Positions 1-8,942 are shown, counted from the stretch's first letter. The stretch is 64,000 nt of DNA from Campylobacter showae (GCF_900573985.1 NZ_UWOK01000001.1:310001-374000); one strand, 5' to 3'. Notes: generated by a model from the sequence alone, not told the origin. Translations and numbers: made by a program.

Positions 1-320
1 ATGGTTATCATCATCTGGATGATGGTGTATAAGCCGTTTTAACCGCGATAAATACGCGCCCCGAGGCGGAGCGAACCTGCTTTGCCTCGGGACCGCACAG
101 TCAAATTTACTCCCAAAAATACAAAAATCTACTGCCACGATAAAATTCGCAAATTTAACCAAGCCTTTTGGACTCCATAAGGCGCCGCAAAGATCGGCGG
201 GATCAAAACTTCAAACGCTCAAATTTGACGATTAAAGCTCAGGCAAATTTACCGCGGGCGCAGCGTAAGCGATCGGTGAATTTATGCTTTTTAGAAACGC
301 AAAAGATAAAACCGCCAAAA
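1..320. other. Left-edge intergenic stretch
   Basis: No gene can be supported here. Bases 1-42 form an open plus-strand frame ending in TAA (hydrophobic, MVIIIWMMVYKPF), which could be the tail of a gene cut by the window edge or chance. Bases 60-91 form an 8-bp perfect stem (CCCGAGGC/GCCTCGGG) around a 16-base loop without a T-run. The rest is AAATTT-rich spacer downstream of proC. Confidence 0.3.
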
Positions 321-1106
321 CTACCCGCGCGCCTTTTTCACGCACGCACCCACTGCATCCATCACCGCCGCACGAAACCCGCCGTTTTCCAGCGCCTTTA
401 CGGCCTCTATCGTCGTGCCGCCGGGTGAGCAAATTTCGTCTTTTAAGGCTGCTGGATGTTTGCCGCTTTTTAGCATGAGCCGCGCAGAGCCTGCGACGCT
501 AGCCGCGACCGCTTCGTACGCCAATGCTCTAGGCAGCCCCTCGAGCACTCCGGCATCGGCCGCTGCTTCGATAAACATAAAAACATAGGCCGGTAAGCTA
601 CCCGCGATACCCGTAAATGCGGCAAATTTAGCCTCCTCGAGCTCATAAACGGCGCCGAAATTTTCAAAAATCTCTCGTACCGCCGCCCGCTCGTCCGCGC
701 TTAAATTTTCGTTAAAGCACAGCGCGCTTACGCCCTCTGCGATAGCGGCCGGAGTATTTGGCATCGCGCGCGCGATCTTGGCCTGCGCACCCAAAATTTG
801 TGCGCTTTGCTCTAGGCTAAAACTCGGCGCGAGCGTGACTACAACCTTGCCTCGCGCTGAGTCTTTTATCAAATTTAATATATCCACATACGCCGCGGGC
901 TTGGTCGCTAGCACCGTGATATCGGCCGCCGACGCGACCGCAGCCTCGCTCTCACAGACACTTACGCCGCACTTTTCGCGCAGATCCGCCGTTTTGCTCC
1001 TCGCATAGACGAACACACTCTCGCCGCCCAGCCTTTGCGCCAAATTTGCGATCATCGCGCCACCCATATTTCCGCCGCCGATAAAGCCGATTTTAGGATT
1101 TTTCAT
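321..1106 (-). CDS. proC: Pyrroline-5-carboxylate reductase
   Basis: Catalyses the last step of proline synthesis, reducing 1-pyrroline-5-carboxylate to proline with NAD(P)H in the cytoplasm. The 261-residue protein begins with a Rossmann nucleotide-binding loop (IGFIGGGNMGGAM, residues about 6-18) and carries the family signature near the C-terminus (SPGGTTIEA, from about residue 227). Length is normal for the family. Its ATG overlaps the stop of the upstream lipoprotein gene by four bases (ATGA), so the two are probably translationally coupled. proA and proB lie upstream on the same strand, so all three proline genes sit within 6 kb, though not in one tight operon. The call is secure. Confidence 0.95.
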   Translation of the reverse strand: MKNPKIGFIGGGNMGGAMIANLAQRLGGESVFVYARSKTADLREKCGVSVCESEAAVASAADITVLATKPAAYVDILNLIKDSARGKVVVTLAPSFSLEQSAQILGAQAKIARAMPNTPAAIAEGVSALCFNENLSADERAAVREIFENFGAVYELEEAKFAAFTGIAGSLPAYVFMFIEAAADAGVLEGLPRALAYEAVAASVAGSARLMLKSGKHPAALKDEICSPGGTTIEAVKALENGGFRAAVMDAVGACVKKARG

Positions 1107-1732
1107 TTTGCCGCCTTTCTTAGAGCTCCGATTTTGACCGCCTTGCCGGCAAGTGCCTCGCGTATCGCGATATTTTCCGCCCAGATGGCACCCGTGACCT
1201 GCCCCGGCGCCAAGATATAAACGCCGCCCGTCTCGGTCTCATCGCTAGCCTTAAAGTCGTTGCCCAAGATCATCTCGTACGTATCCTTAGTGTCGTTTTC
1301 AAATTTTATCGCCGCTTTTAGCGTCGGCGCTTCACCCTGTTTTGCCGCGCCCGCGTACTGCTCGAGTACATTTTTGCTAAGCTTGCCGTAGATGCCGCCA
1401 AATTCGTCCAGATAGATGCGTACGGCGCGCTTGTCCGAGTTTTTGCCGCCTTTGTCGCCCATACCGACGCTCACGCTCATCTCGTAGGCGGTCTGCCCGG
1501 TCGGGAAATCCTTAAATTTTGCGTCGGGAACAAAAACACGCACGTTATCCGTTACTACTTTTTCGTCGTGTGTCTGCGGTGTTACGTCCGTTAGCACGAG
1601 AGTGGATTTCACGTCCGCGCCTTTGTCCGAAACAAGCGCAGAGATCGGCACGCGAGTAAGCAGCGTCGTCTCGTAGCAACCGCTAAAAATAAACGCCGCG
1701 GCAAGAGCAATGATAAATTTTAGTTTTTTCAT
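1103..1732 (-). CDS. Predicted lipoprotein, function unknown
   Basis: A 209-residue protein with a lipoprotein signal peptide: basic MKKLK start, hydrophobic stretch, and lipobox FSGC with the lipidated cysteine at residue 19. The mature part is polar and has no domain I can name with confidence; it resembles small envelope lipoproteins of unknown role. It is the first gene of a two-gene unit with proC (ATGA overlap). That arrangement may be incidental, since a surface lipoprotein has no obvious part in proline synthesis. A good purine-rich site (AAAGGGAA) precedes the ATG. Confidence 0.75.
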   Translation of the reverse strand: MKKLKFIIALAAAFIFSGCYETTLLTRVPISALVSDKGADVKSTLVLTDVTPQTHDEKVVTDNVRVFVPDAKFKDFPTGQTAYEMSVSVGMGDKGGKNSDKRAVRIYLDEFGGIYGKLSKNVLEQYAGAAKQGEAPTLKAAIKFENDTKDTYEMILGNDFKASDETETGGVYILAPGQVTGAIWAENIAIREALAGKAVKIGALRKAAK

Positions 1733-2040
1733 CGGTTCCCTTTAATTTTGCGCCGATTTTAGCATAAATTTCGCCTTTCTACGCCCGAGCGGCGACCTGC
1801 GACGGGTCAAATTTCATCGCCGAAAAAGTCGCCGCGGGTATCGCAAATTTCGATGTTTTGCCGCACCGAAAAAATACTAATTCGGCTTTAAATTTGACTC
1901 CAAATTTGAACGTAAAACGATAAGGCGAAGTATTTTCGTCATAGACGAGGCGGATAAGCAAGGGCAAAGGAGCGTATATATAATACGTGACTGCAGCCCG
2001 CAGCGAAATCAAACGAAGTATATGACAAAAAGACAAGCCG
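1733..2040. other. Intergenic spacer between proA and the lipoprotein gene
   Basis: About 300 bases without a convincing gene. An 85-codon minus-strand frame (1779-2036) exists but has no clear ribosome site and no recognisable protein character, so I do not call it. The stretch is full of AAATTT words, as in other spacers of this window. Confidence 0.4.
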
Positions 2041-3300
2041 CTAACGAATTTGCCCGCCTCCGCGGACGATATATTTGTAAGTCGTGAGCTCCCTCACCCC
2101 CATCGGCCCTCTGGCGTGCAGCTTTTGCGTGCTGATGCCGATCTCACCGCCGAATCCAAACTCGCTACCGTCGCTAAAACGAGTCGAGGCGTTGGCGTAG
2201 ACGACCGCGCTACCGACTTCGTTCAAAAATCGCTCGACGTTTGCGTAATCGGCGCTTAAAATCGCGTCCGAATGCCCGCTAGAATGCGCATTTATAAAGC
2301 TGATCGCCTCGCTTACGTCCCGCACGGCGCGTACAGCCAAAACGAGATCCAAAAACTCCGCGCCAAAGTCGCTCTCGTCGGCAGCCTTGACGTTTACCAA
2401 ACCGCACAACTCCGACTCGCACGCATCTAGCAGTTGCTCGCTCACGCGAAACTCGACCCCCAGCATCTCGCGCACAAGCTCAGGTAAAATTTCGCCCGCT
2501 GTGCGCTCGTGCAAAAGCACGCACTCTACGGCATTACAAACGCTTGGGCGCTGGGTTTTGGCATTTTTGACTATCCTCGCGGCCTGCTTTAAATTCGCGC
2601 TCTCATCGACGAAGATATGACACACCCCCGCGCCCGTCATGATGATCGGCACGGTCGCGTTTTGCGCGATAAAATCTTTTAAGCTCTTGCCGCCTCGCGG
2701 TATCAAAACGTCGATATACTCGCTCATTTTCGCCATTTGCGCCACTACTTCGCGTTCAGGGCTTTCTATAAGCTGCACCGCGCCTTTTGGAAGGCCAAAT
2801 TTTGCCCCCGCTTCGTTAAATAAATTTACTAAAAAGATGTTCGAATTTAGCGCGCTAGCACTGCCTCGCAGGATCGCCGCGTTGCCGCTTTTTAGCGCCA
2901 GAGCCGCCGCGTCGATGCTGACGTTTGGGCGACTCTCGTAGATGATACCGAGCACCCCCAGCGGCACGCGCACACGGCTGATTTGCATACCGTTTGGATG
3001 GCTCCAGCCGCCTAGATTTTCGCCCACGACTTCGGCGAAGCCCGCCACCTCGCGCACGCCCTGCGCCATAGCCTCGATACGGGCGTCGGTTAGCCTTAGG
3101 CGGTCCAGCAGCGCCGCACTAAGCCCCGATCTCTCACCGTTTGCAATGTCTTTGGCGTTTGCCGCTTTTATCGCGTCCTTTTGCGCGAGCAGCTCGTCTG
3201 CCACGGCGTTTAAAATTTCAAATTTAGCCTTGCTATCAAGTCTCAAAAGCTCGCTGCAAGCGGCCTTCGCGCGCTTACAGATATCTAAAATTTCATTCAT
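2041..3300 (-). CDS. proA: Glutamate-5-semialdehyde dehydrogenase (gamma-glutamyl phosphate reductase)
   Basis: Second step of proline synthesis: NADPH-dependent reduction of gamma-glutamyl phosphate, made by ProB, to glutamate semialdehyde, which cyclises to the ProC substrate. The 419 residues show the aldehyde-dehydrogenase fold with the catalytic cysteine at about residue 255 in RPSVCNAVEC, the GGEIGIST segment, and the conserved HARGPMG...T-Y C-terminal block typical of ProA. Full length. The ATG is preceded by AAGGAG. A HEPN-domain gene ends 9 bases upstream, so proA may be co-transcribed with it. The call is secure. Confidence 0.96.
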   Translation of the reverse strand: MNEILDICKRAKAACSELLRLDSKAKFEILNAVADELLAQKDAIKAANAKDIANGERSGLSAALLDRLRLTDARIEAMAQGVREVAGFAEVVGENLGGWSHPNGMQISRVRVPLGVLGIIYESRPNVSIDAAALALKSGNAAILRGSASALNSNIFLVNLFNEAGAKFGLPKGAVQLIESPEREVVAQMAKMSEYIDVLIPRGGKSLKDFIAQNATVPIIMTGAGVCHIFVDESANLKQAARIVKNAKTQRPSVCNAVECVLLHERTAGEILPELVREMLGVEFRVSEQLLDACESELCGLVNVKAADESDFGAEFLDLVLAVRAVRDVSEAISFINAHSSGHSDAILSADYANVERFLNEVGSAVVYANASTRFSDGSEFGFGGEIGISTQKLHARGPMGVRELTTYKYIVRGGGQIR

Positions 3301-3309
3301 TTTTACTCC

Positions 3310-4065
3310 TTAATCATATTTATATTTTAAGTTTACCATATGGTTTAAATTTGATATATTTTTAAATGCATCATTTAGGTTAAACCCCAGTCGTAATAGC
3401 AAAATTTCAATATTTACAGTTATTGATTTTGCTTTGGTTTTTGGCGGATTATTGTGAAAGATATCATTGCGTGACTTACGAATCATAGAAAATACATTTA
3501 AAAGACTATTTTTTGTGCCGTATTCTGGCAACTTTTGCCCCTTGTATTCGCACACGCTTGCAAAAATATCTCTGAAATCGCTCCAATTCGAGTCTATGAT
3601 GTTTTGCAAATCACCTAGCGTAAATAAATCAAGCACATCAAAGCTATTCATTTGCTCTGTTAGATTAACCTTTTTGGTCTGCGCTATATGGGCAGCTTGT
3701 TTTATTAGCTTCGCATTTTTTCCGTATAAAAACCAGTCGTCGGCGTTAGAATTTGAACTATAAATTTCAGATAGTACTAGTGCAACTTTAGAACGCAATG
3801 CCGTTTCAAAAATATGGATGATTAAAAACATTTCGTGGTGCGATTTTATGCGTTTATTATAGATTGAAATGACTAAATCAAAGATGTCAACATTATTTTT
3901 GGCATATTTTTTAATAATGACGGCAGCTTCTTTGCAAGCACCCAACAAATATTTATTGTGAAGCAGTGCAATAGAATTTTTAAGTTTACCGAAGCCCGGC
4001 ATTTTCGTTGCATCACAGTCTAAGTTTTCACATAGTTTTTTACAGATTACACTTTCAAGATACAT
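3310..4065 (-). CDS. Abi-like protein with a HEPN RX4H motif
   Basis: A 251-residue cytoplasmic protein that resembles Abi-type (abortive infection) HEPN proteins. The N-terminal half contains the helical HHEMFLIIHIFETALRSKV block seen in Abi-like families. The middle has a GDLQNIIDSNW segment, and near the C-terminus is the HEPN signature RNDIFH (R199 to H204), the residue pair that forms the RNase active site in HEPN toxins. Family knowledge suggests an RNA-cleaving anti-phage or toxin role; no activity can be inferred for this protein directly. It sits between proA and proB, is AT-richer than either, and follows a 33-codon ORF 14 bases upstream. This looks like a small defence insertion. 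The start ATG lacks a strong ribosome site, so coupling to the small ORF is possible. Confidence 0.7.
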   Translation of the reverse strand: MYLESVICKKLCENLDCDATKMPGFGKLKNSIALLHNKYLLGACKEAAVIIKKYAKNNVDIFDLVISIYNKRIKSHHEMFLIIHIFETALRSKVALVLSEIYSSNSNADDWFLYGKNAKLIKQAAHIAQTKKVNLTEQMNSFDVLDLFTLGDLQNIIDSNWSDFRDIFASVCEYKGQKLPEYGTKNSLLNVFSMIRKSRNDIFHNNPPKTKAKSITVNIEILLLRLGFNLNDAFKNISNLNHMVNLKYKYD

Positions 4066-4079
4066 TTAATCATCTTTTG

Positions 4080-4181
4080 TTATAATGGTACCAATTTGGA
4101 GGTCTCATCGCTATGAATTAAGTGAGTATCCGAAAGGAAAGACACTCCAAATTCTATATTTTCATTCAAAATTTCACTCAT
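4080..4181 (-). CDS. Small ORF upstream of the HEPN gene (33 aa)
   Basis: Encodes 33 residues beginning MSEILNENIEFG and ending in TAA, 14 bases before the HEPN gene. It has a plausible ribosome site (AAGGAAA, four bases before ATG). The product is acidic with no recognised motif. Three explanations fit: a leader peptide, a small partner (antitoxin-like) of the HEPN protein, or a remnant of a longer gene. Only the ORF, its ribosome site and its position are visible in the sequence. Confidence 0.35.
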   Translation of the reverse strand: MSEILNENIEFGVSFLSDTHLIHSDETSKLVPL

Positions 4182-4431
4182 TTTGTTTCCTTGACTTATA
4201 AAAAATCGCAAGCTACGCGGGCTAGTCTAGCAAAGAATATCGCCACTGCCGTACTTGTGGCAGTATTGTAAAGTATGTTTTTATTCATTTTCTCAAAGAT
4301 TTCTCCCTATGCTGTAAATTTACTATCAGCCAAACTCATGCCATAAATCCCTTCTTTAGCTATTTCTCGGCATTATGCCCAACCTTCTCATTCCAATTCG
4401 CGCATAGTGCTTTTACGCAATCCGCCGGCTC

Positions 4432-4692
4432 CTATCCGCACAGCCCAAGAACGTCTAGTTTGCCGTTTTTATCGGCGTCCGGTTCGTCAAATTTTGCCGT
4501 CCACGCCGCGCCTTGCGCCGAAAATTTAAACTTAATATTCTTTGGGGCTACCGCTTTCTCCCGCTCGGCGCGGTTTAGCGTGCCGCCTTGATCCTCGTCG
4601 TTAGCCGCTATAAAAATTCTAGCGGGATTTGCCTCTTTGTACGCCCACGCCGCGCCCGTCAAAAGTAGCGCAAAAAATATAATCTTTTTCAT
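4432..4692 (-). CDS. Small secreted EF-hand protein, probably truncated
   Basis: An 86-residue product with a Sec signal peptide (MKKIIFFALLLTGAAWA) and an EF-hand calcium loop near the C-terminus (DADKNGKLDV), plus a looser loop earlier (NDEDQGGTLNRAE). The frame stops at TAG (4432-4434), but the same frame then stays open for 23 more codons to a second stop at 4360. That extension reads like protein (ADCVKALCANWNEKVGHN, two cysteines). The natural protein may therefore have been about 110 residues and lost its tail to a nonsense mutation. Function unknown; EF-hand proteins of this kind are usually periplasmic calcium binders. proB lies immediately upstream on the same strand. Confidence 0.6.
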   Translation of the reverse strand: MKKIIFFALLLTGAAWAYKEANPARIFIAANDEDQGGTLNRAEREKAVAPKNIKFKFSAQGAAWTAKFDEPDADKNGKLDVLGLCG

Positions 4693-4739
4693 CTACGTCC
4701 CCCGTTTAAAATTTTAAACGCGCGAACACGGCTAAAATT

Positions 4740-5861
4740 TCATTGCAGCGCGATATTATCCGCGTGGACCGCGTCATCGTCGCTTTTGTAGCCCAAAGCT
4801 TGCTCTATATCATCGCTTTTTACCCCCGCTATGCGCGCAAGCTCGCAGCTTGAATAGTTGCTAATGCCGTGCGCCAGCAGCTTGCCGTCAGTCGCGCAGA
4901 CGTTTACGATCTCGCCGCGCTCAAACTCGCCGCGCACCTCGGCAATCCCGACCGCAAGCAGGCTTTTGCCCGATTTTATCGCCTCTGCCGCACCCGTGTC
5001 GATAATCACCGCGCCTTTGCTAATCGCGCCGTATGCGAGCCAGTATTTACGCGAGCTAAGCCGCGCCGCGCCCGCGCTAAAGAGGGTGCCTACCTCCTCG
5101 CCCGCCGCTATTTTAAGCAAAATTCCGTCCGTACGCCCGTTTGCGATGATCAGGCTAGTGCCGATCTGATTTGCCATCTGCGCCGCCGCGATCTTGGTCG
5201 CCATGCCGCCCGTGCCGAATTTACTGCCCTCGCCGCCTGCCATTTTGACGACGTGCTCGTCGATTTTTTCGATAAAGCTTAAAAGTTTTGCGTCCGCGTG
5301 CTCACTCGGATTTTTGTCGTACAGCCCGTCGATATCGCTTAAAATCACGAGCAGATCAGCATCGATTAGCCCCGCTACTAGCGCACTTAGCGTGTCGTTG
5401 TCGCCCACTTTCAGTTCATCTGCTACGACGGGATCATTTTCGTTTATGATCGGCACGATGCCGCGCGAGAGTAGCTCCGCGCAGACGTTTCGCACGCTAA
5501 GATAGCGCACCCTGTCGCTAAAATCGCCTCGGCTTAACAGCAGCTGCGCGATAATGCGGTCATGCGCCCAAAATAGCCGCTCGTAAAGATGCATCAGTGC
5601 GACCTGTCCGACCGCCGCTAGAGCCTGCTTGCGGCTTAAAATTTTAGGTCTTTGCGCGATACCGAGCAGCCCCATGCCCGCGCCCACGGCGCCCGAGCTT
5701 ACCAAAGCCACGCAAAAGCCCGCATCTTTTAGCTTGCAAATTTGCGCGACTAGACTTTTGATGAGCCGCTCATTTAGCGAACCGTCCGCATTGGTAAGCG
5801 TTGAGGTACCGATTTTTACGACGATACGTTTTGCGCCGCCCAGAAGCTCTTTTCTACCCAT
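4740..5861 (-). CDS. proB: Glutamate 5-kinase
   Basis: First, normally proline-inhibited, step of proline synthesis: ATP-dependent phosphorylation of glutamate. The 373-residue protein has an amino-acid-kinase domain (VKIGTSTL at the start, SSGAVGAGMGLLG, NENDPV, FGTGGMATKI) followed by a C-terminal PUA domain (roughly residues 275-355), the standard two-domain form. It works with ProA and ProC encoded downstream on the same strand. An obg-type GTPase gene, a frequent neighbour of proB, is absent here. Secure. Confidence 0.96.
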   Translation of the reverse strand: MGRKELLGGAKRIVVKIGTSTLTNADGSLNERLIKSLVAQICKLKDAGFCVALVSSGAVGAGMGLLGIAQRPKILSRKQALAAVGQVALMHLYERLFWAHDRIIAQLLLSRGDFSDRVRYLSVRNVCAELLSRGIVPIINENDPVVADELKVGDNDTLSALVAGLIDADLLVILSDIDGLYDKNPSEHADAKLLSFIEKIDEHVVKMAGGEGSKFGTGGMATKIAAAQMANQIGTSLIIANGRTDGILLKIAAGEEVGTLFSAGAARLSSRKYWLAYGAISKGAVIIDTGAAEAIKSGKSLLAVGIAEVRGEFERGEIVNVCATDGKLLAHGISNYSSCELARIAGVKSDDIEQALGYKSDDDAVHADNIALQ

Positions 5862-5966
5862 TTTCCGCTCCGAAATTTTTGAAAATTATATCGAAAACGG
5901 CTTATTTTAAATTTTATGTTTTTGTAGCTCGTCGGTAATATTAATTTAAATTTCATCATACTAGGC

Positions 5967-5972
5967 TATAAT
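5967..5972 (+). promoter_or_regulatory. -10 box for the ABC importer operon
   Basis: TATAAT preceded by GGC, 37 bases upstream of the ATG at 6009. It matches the strong Campylobacter -10 consensus and faces the importer genes. No convincing Fur-type inverted repeat overlaps it. Confidence 0.55.
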
Positions 5973-6008
5973 GACAAAGATAAATTTACCTTCTAAAAAG
6001 GAGCTTTT

Positions 6009-7163
6009 ATGAAATTTCTACTCGGCTTTTTGCTTGCGCTTGGCTTGGCGTTTGGCAGCGAGTTTAGCGTCAAAGATATGCGCGGCGCGGAGGTCAAGAT
6101 CGCTTCTCCGCTTGAGAGGGTCGCTACGATCGACGACGGGTTTGTAGAGAGCGTCATGACGCATCTTGGCGTGATCGCCAAGGTCAAGCTCATCGGCTCG
6201 TGGTCTATGAAGAGAGACTACAAATACGACTTCACCACCAAAGCGGGCGAAGCTTACACTCTTCGCGGATGGAACGTAATGAAGTATCTACATCCGTGGC
6301 TAAATGACCTGCCTTGCGTAAATTCTCCGCAAGGAAACGTCGTAAATTTCGAGGCTTTAGCAAACGAAAACCCGCAGCTAGTGATCCTTCGTATCGGAGA
6401 CTGCACGCTGCGCGGCTCAAATAAAGACGCCGTAGAAAAAACGATCGCCACTATCGAAGCTCTAGGCATCCCGCTTGCCGTGATCTATGCTCCAAGAGGC
6501 GCTGAAATCGCAACGATGCAAGAGGAGATGCGGGTGCTGGGAGAGATATTCGGGCAAAAGGACAAGGCGTTAAAGCTCTTTGAATACCTCGACAAAACCC
6601 AAAAACTCGTTCAGGAGCGCACGGCAAATTTAAAAGAGGATCAAAAGGTCAGCATGCTTTACATGGGGCTTAATCCAAACATCCGCAAAAACGGCGGCGT
6701 GGCGAGTGCTTACGGCGTAAATACCCCCGAATCCTTCATTATCGAAAATATCGCAGGCGCTAAAAACGCCTTTAGAGGCGACGGCTCAAACGTGATCTTA
6801 AGTACCGAGCAGCTTTACGCGATAGATCCCGACGTCATCGTGCTACCGACCTCAAACGGCTACCATCCTGCAAGCGAGCTTTTAAATTCAGCAGATTTTG
6901 AAAAGCTAGAGGAGCTAAAAGCAATCAAAAACAAGCGCGTTTACGCCATGCCGTGGTCGCCGATGAACTGCGCGCGCCGCGTGGAGTATCCGATAGATAT
7001 CCTAATAATCGCAAAAGCGGCCTATCCGCAGCTCTTTTCTGACATCAAGGTTCATAAATTCGTCCTTGATTTTTACAAAGACGTTTACGGCGTGAGCGAG
7101 GAGCAGGCAAAGGCGCTTAGAAGCGAGCAAATTTTAGACTGGACGGTAGAGAATGACTTTTAA
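6009..7163 (+). CDS. ABC transporter periplasmic binding protein (iron-siderophore/cobalamin type)
   Basis: A 384-residue periplasmic solute-binding protein with a Sec signal peptide (MKFLLGFLLALGLAFGS). Its class III (FepB/BtuF-like) features are VKDMRGAEVKIASPLERVA near the N-terminus and the long-helix region around LGEIFGQKDKALKLFEYLDKT. It would deliver a metal chelate or corrinoid to the permease encoded next. The ligand cannot be read from sequence. The stop lies inside the permease gene (11-base overlap), so the three importer genes form one operon. AAAAAGGAG precedes the ATG. Confidence 0.85.
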   Translation: MKFLLGFLLALGLAFGSEFSVKDMRGAEVKIASPLERVATIDDGFVESVMTHLGVIAKVKLIGSWSMKRDYKYDFTTKAGEAYTLRGWNVMKYLHPWLNDLPCVNSPQGNVVNFEALANENPQLVILRIGDCTLRGSNKDAVEKTIATIEALGIPLAVIYAPRGAEIATMQEEMRVLGEIFGQKDKALKLFEYLDKTQKLVQERTANLKEDQKVSMLYMGLNPNIRKNGGVASAYGVNTPESFIIENIAGAKNAFRGDGSNVILSTEQLYAIDPDVIVLPTSNGYHPASELLNSADFEKLEELKAIKNKRVYAMPWSPMNCARRVEYPIDILIIAKAAYPQLFSDIKVHKFVLDFYKDVYGVSEEQAKALRSEQILDWTVENDF

Positions 7164-8184
7164 GCCCGGCGCTTTTAAGTCAAATTTACTATTTTTATTC
7201 GTTCTTTTGGGCGCGCTTTTGCTCTGTATGATCGCGGCGCTCATGCTCGGGGATTATAAAATTTCGATCGCTAAAATTTTAGACGTTTTAAATTTGAAAA
7301 TTTTTGACATCCCCGCCGCAGGCATCTCAAAAATGGATCAAACCGTCATCTTTAAAATCAGAATGCCTAGAATTTTAACCGCCGTGATAGTGGGCTTCGC
7401 GCTTTCAAACGCGGGCGCGATATATCAGGCCTGCTTTAAAAACCCGCTCGTTGAGCCCTTTATACTGGGGGCTAGCTCGGGCGCGGCTTTGGGTGCGGCG
7501 CTAGCGATACTGTTTTCGGGCATATTTTTTAATATCGCTTTAAGCGCGTTTGCTTTTTCGTTTTTTGCGGTGTTTTTATCCTATACGCTCGCAAAAAACG
7601 GCGGCATAGTGCCCGTGGTGGGACTTATCCTGTCGGGCGTCATCGTAAGCTCGATATTTTCGGCGTGCGTATCGATCGTAAAATACGTCAGCGAGGACGC
7701 GCAGCTAAGAGAGATCACCTTTTGGATGATGGGCGGGCTATACTACTCCAAATGGCAAAGCCTAGGCGAGATCGCCTCGGTCACGGGAGTTTGCTTTGTA
7801 GCACTTTGCACGCTTGCATGGAAGTTAAATTTACTAAGCCTGGGCGACGATCAGGCAAGAAGCCTCGGCATAAATCCCGAAAAATACAAGCTCATATTTA
7901 TAACGATCGCTACCTTGATGACCGCAGTGTGCGTGGCAAACGTGGGCATCATCGCGTGGATCGGGCTCATCATGCCTCACGTCGCGCGCCTCATAAGCGG
8001 CCCTGATAACAGATGGGTGCTGCCGCTATCGGGGCTCATAGGCGCGCTGTATCTGCTCGTATGCGATACGCTCGCGCGTACGGTAGCGATGGCTGAGATA
8101 CCCGTAGGCATCATAACCTCTTTGGTGGGCGCGCCCTTTCTCATCGCACTTTTAAGAAGCAAGGCAAAGGAGCTGCTAAAATGA
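7153..8184 (+). CDS. ABC transporter permease, FecCD/BtuC family
   Basis: A 343-residue polytopic inner-membrane protein with the FecCD family signatures: IRMPRILTAVIVGFALSNAGAIYQACFKNPL in the first third (given here in part as RMPRILTA and NPLVEP), GASSGAALGA, and the GIIAWIGLIMPHVAR cytoplasmic coupling loop. About nine to ten membrane spans, as expected for a homodimeric permease. It overlaps the binding-protein gene by 11 bases and the ATPase gene by 4 (ATGA). Substrate is a metal chelate, haem or cobalamin by family; which one is unknown. Confidence 0.9.
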   Translation: MTFKPGAFKSNLLFLFVLLGALLLCMIAALMLGDYKISIAKILDVLNLKIFDIPAAGISKMDQTVIFKIRMPRILTAVIVGFALSNAGAIYQACFKNPLVEPFILGASSGAALGAALAILFSGIFFNIALSAFAFSFFAVFLSYTLAKNGGIVPVVGLILSGVIVSSIFSACVSIVKYVSEDAQLREITFWMMGGLYYSKWQSLGEIASVTGVCFVALCTLAWKLNLLSLGDDQARSLGINPEKYKLIFITIATLMTAVCVANVGIIAWIGLIMPHVARLISGPDNRWVLPLSGLIGALYLLVCDTLARTVAMAEIPVGIITSLVGAPFLIALLRSKAKELLK

Positions 8185-8942
8185 TACTGCAAACCAAAAA
8201 TTTATCCTTCAGCTACGGAGGATTTGGGCTCGAAGACGTAAGCATCGAGATCAAAAGAGGCAGTATATGCGGGCTTTTGGGCACTAACGGCAGCGGCAAG
8301 AGCACGTTTTTTAACTGCTGTATGAAATTTCTAAGTATCAAAGGCGGCGAAATTTACGTTGGTTCGCAAAACACGAAGCACAAAAGCCCCGCGTGGATGG
8401 CTAAAAACATCGCCTACGTCGCGCAGCACACCGAGCTGCATTTTCCGTTTTTCGTAAGAGACATCGTCCTGATGGGGCGTTCCACGCACATAAAGAGCCT
8501 ATTTGGCTTTAGTAAAGACGACAAAAGGGCGGTGAGCGAGTCGATGGAGTTTATCGGTATCTCGCATCTGGCGGATAAAAAGATGAACGAGCTTAGCGGC
8601 GGGCAGCGGCAGCTCGTTTTTATCGCCAGGGCGCTCGCGCAGGATACGCCGCTCATCTTGCTTGATGAGCCGACGTCTGCGCTTGATTTTAAAAATCAGA
8701 TCACGCTTTGGAAAATTTTAAAAAAGATCGCTGCGGGCGGCAAGACGATCGTCATCTGCACGCACGAGCCAAACCACATCCTTTGGTTTTGCGACGAAGT
8801 GATAGTATTCCGCGACGGGCGGATCGTCTCAAAAGGCAGCGTCGCACAGGTCTTAAACGACGAGCTGCTGACTGAAATTTACGGCGACGTCTGCACCTTT
8901 GAGAGGCTCGCGCAAAAAGAAGTGATCCTGCCTAAGCTCTAG
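8181..8942 (+). CDS. ABC transporter ATP-binding protein, FepC/BtuD type
   Basis: A 253-residue ATPase that powers the importer. Visible motifs are Walker A GTNGSGKST (about residue 35), Q-loop VAQHTELHF, signature LSGGQRQ, Walker B LILLDEPTSALD and switch histidine in CTHEP. It is the last gene of the three-gene operon, and its stop abuts the convergent response-regulator gene with no spacer. All catalytic motifs are intact. Confidence 0.92.
   Translation: MILQTKNLSFSYGGFGLEDVSIEIKRGSICGLLGTNGSGKSTFFNCCMKFLSIKGGEIYVGSQNTKHKSPAWMAKNIAYVAQHTELHFPFFVRDIVLMGRSTHIKSLFGFSKDDKRAVSESMEFIGISHLADKKMNELSGGQRQLVFIARALAQDTPLILLDEPTSALDFKNQITLWKILKKIAAGGKTIVICTHEPNHILWFCDEVIVFRDGRIVSKGSVAQVLNDELLTEIYGDVCTFERLAQKEVILPKL

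Noticed and set aside
1779..2036. 85-codon minus-strand ORF downstream of proA
   Set aside because: No ribosome site or domain, and the composition is explained by AAATTT-rich spacer.
4081..4126. Plus-strand TATAAT followed by GGAGG and ATG-AAT-TAA, suggesting a minimal ORF or RNA on the plus strand
   Set aside because: The same bases are better explained as the 33-codon minus-strand ORF upstream of the HEPN gene; no further plus-strand gene follows.
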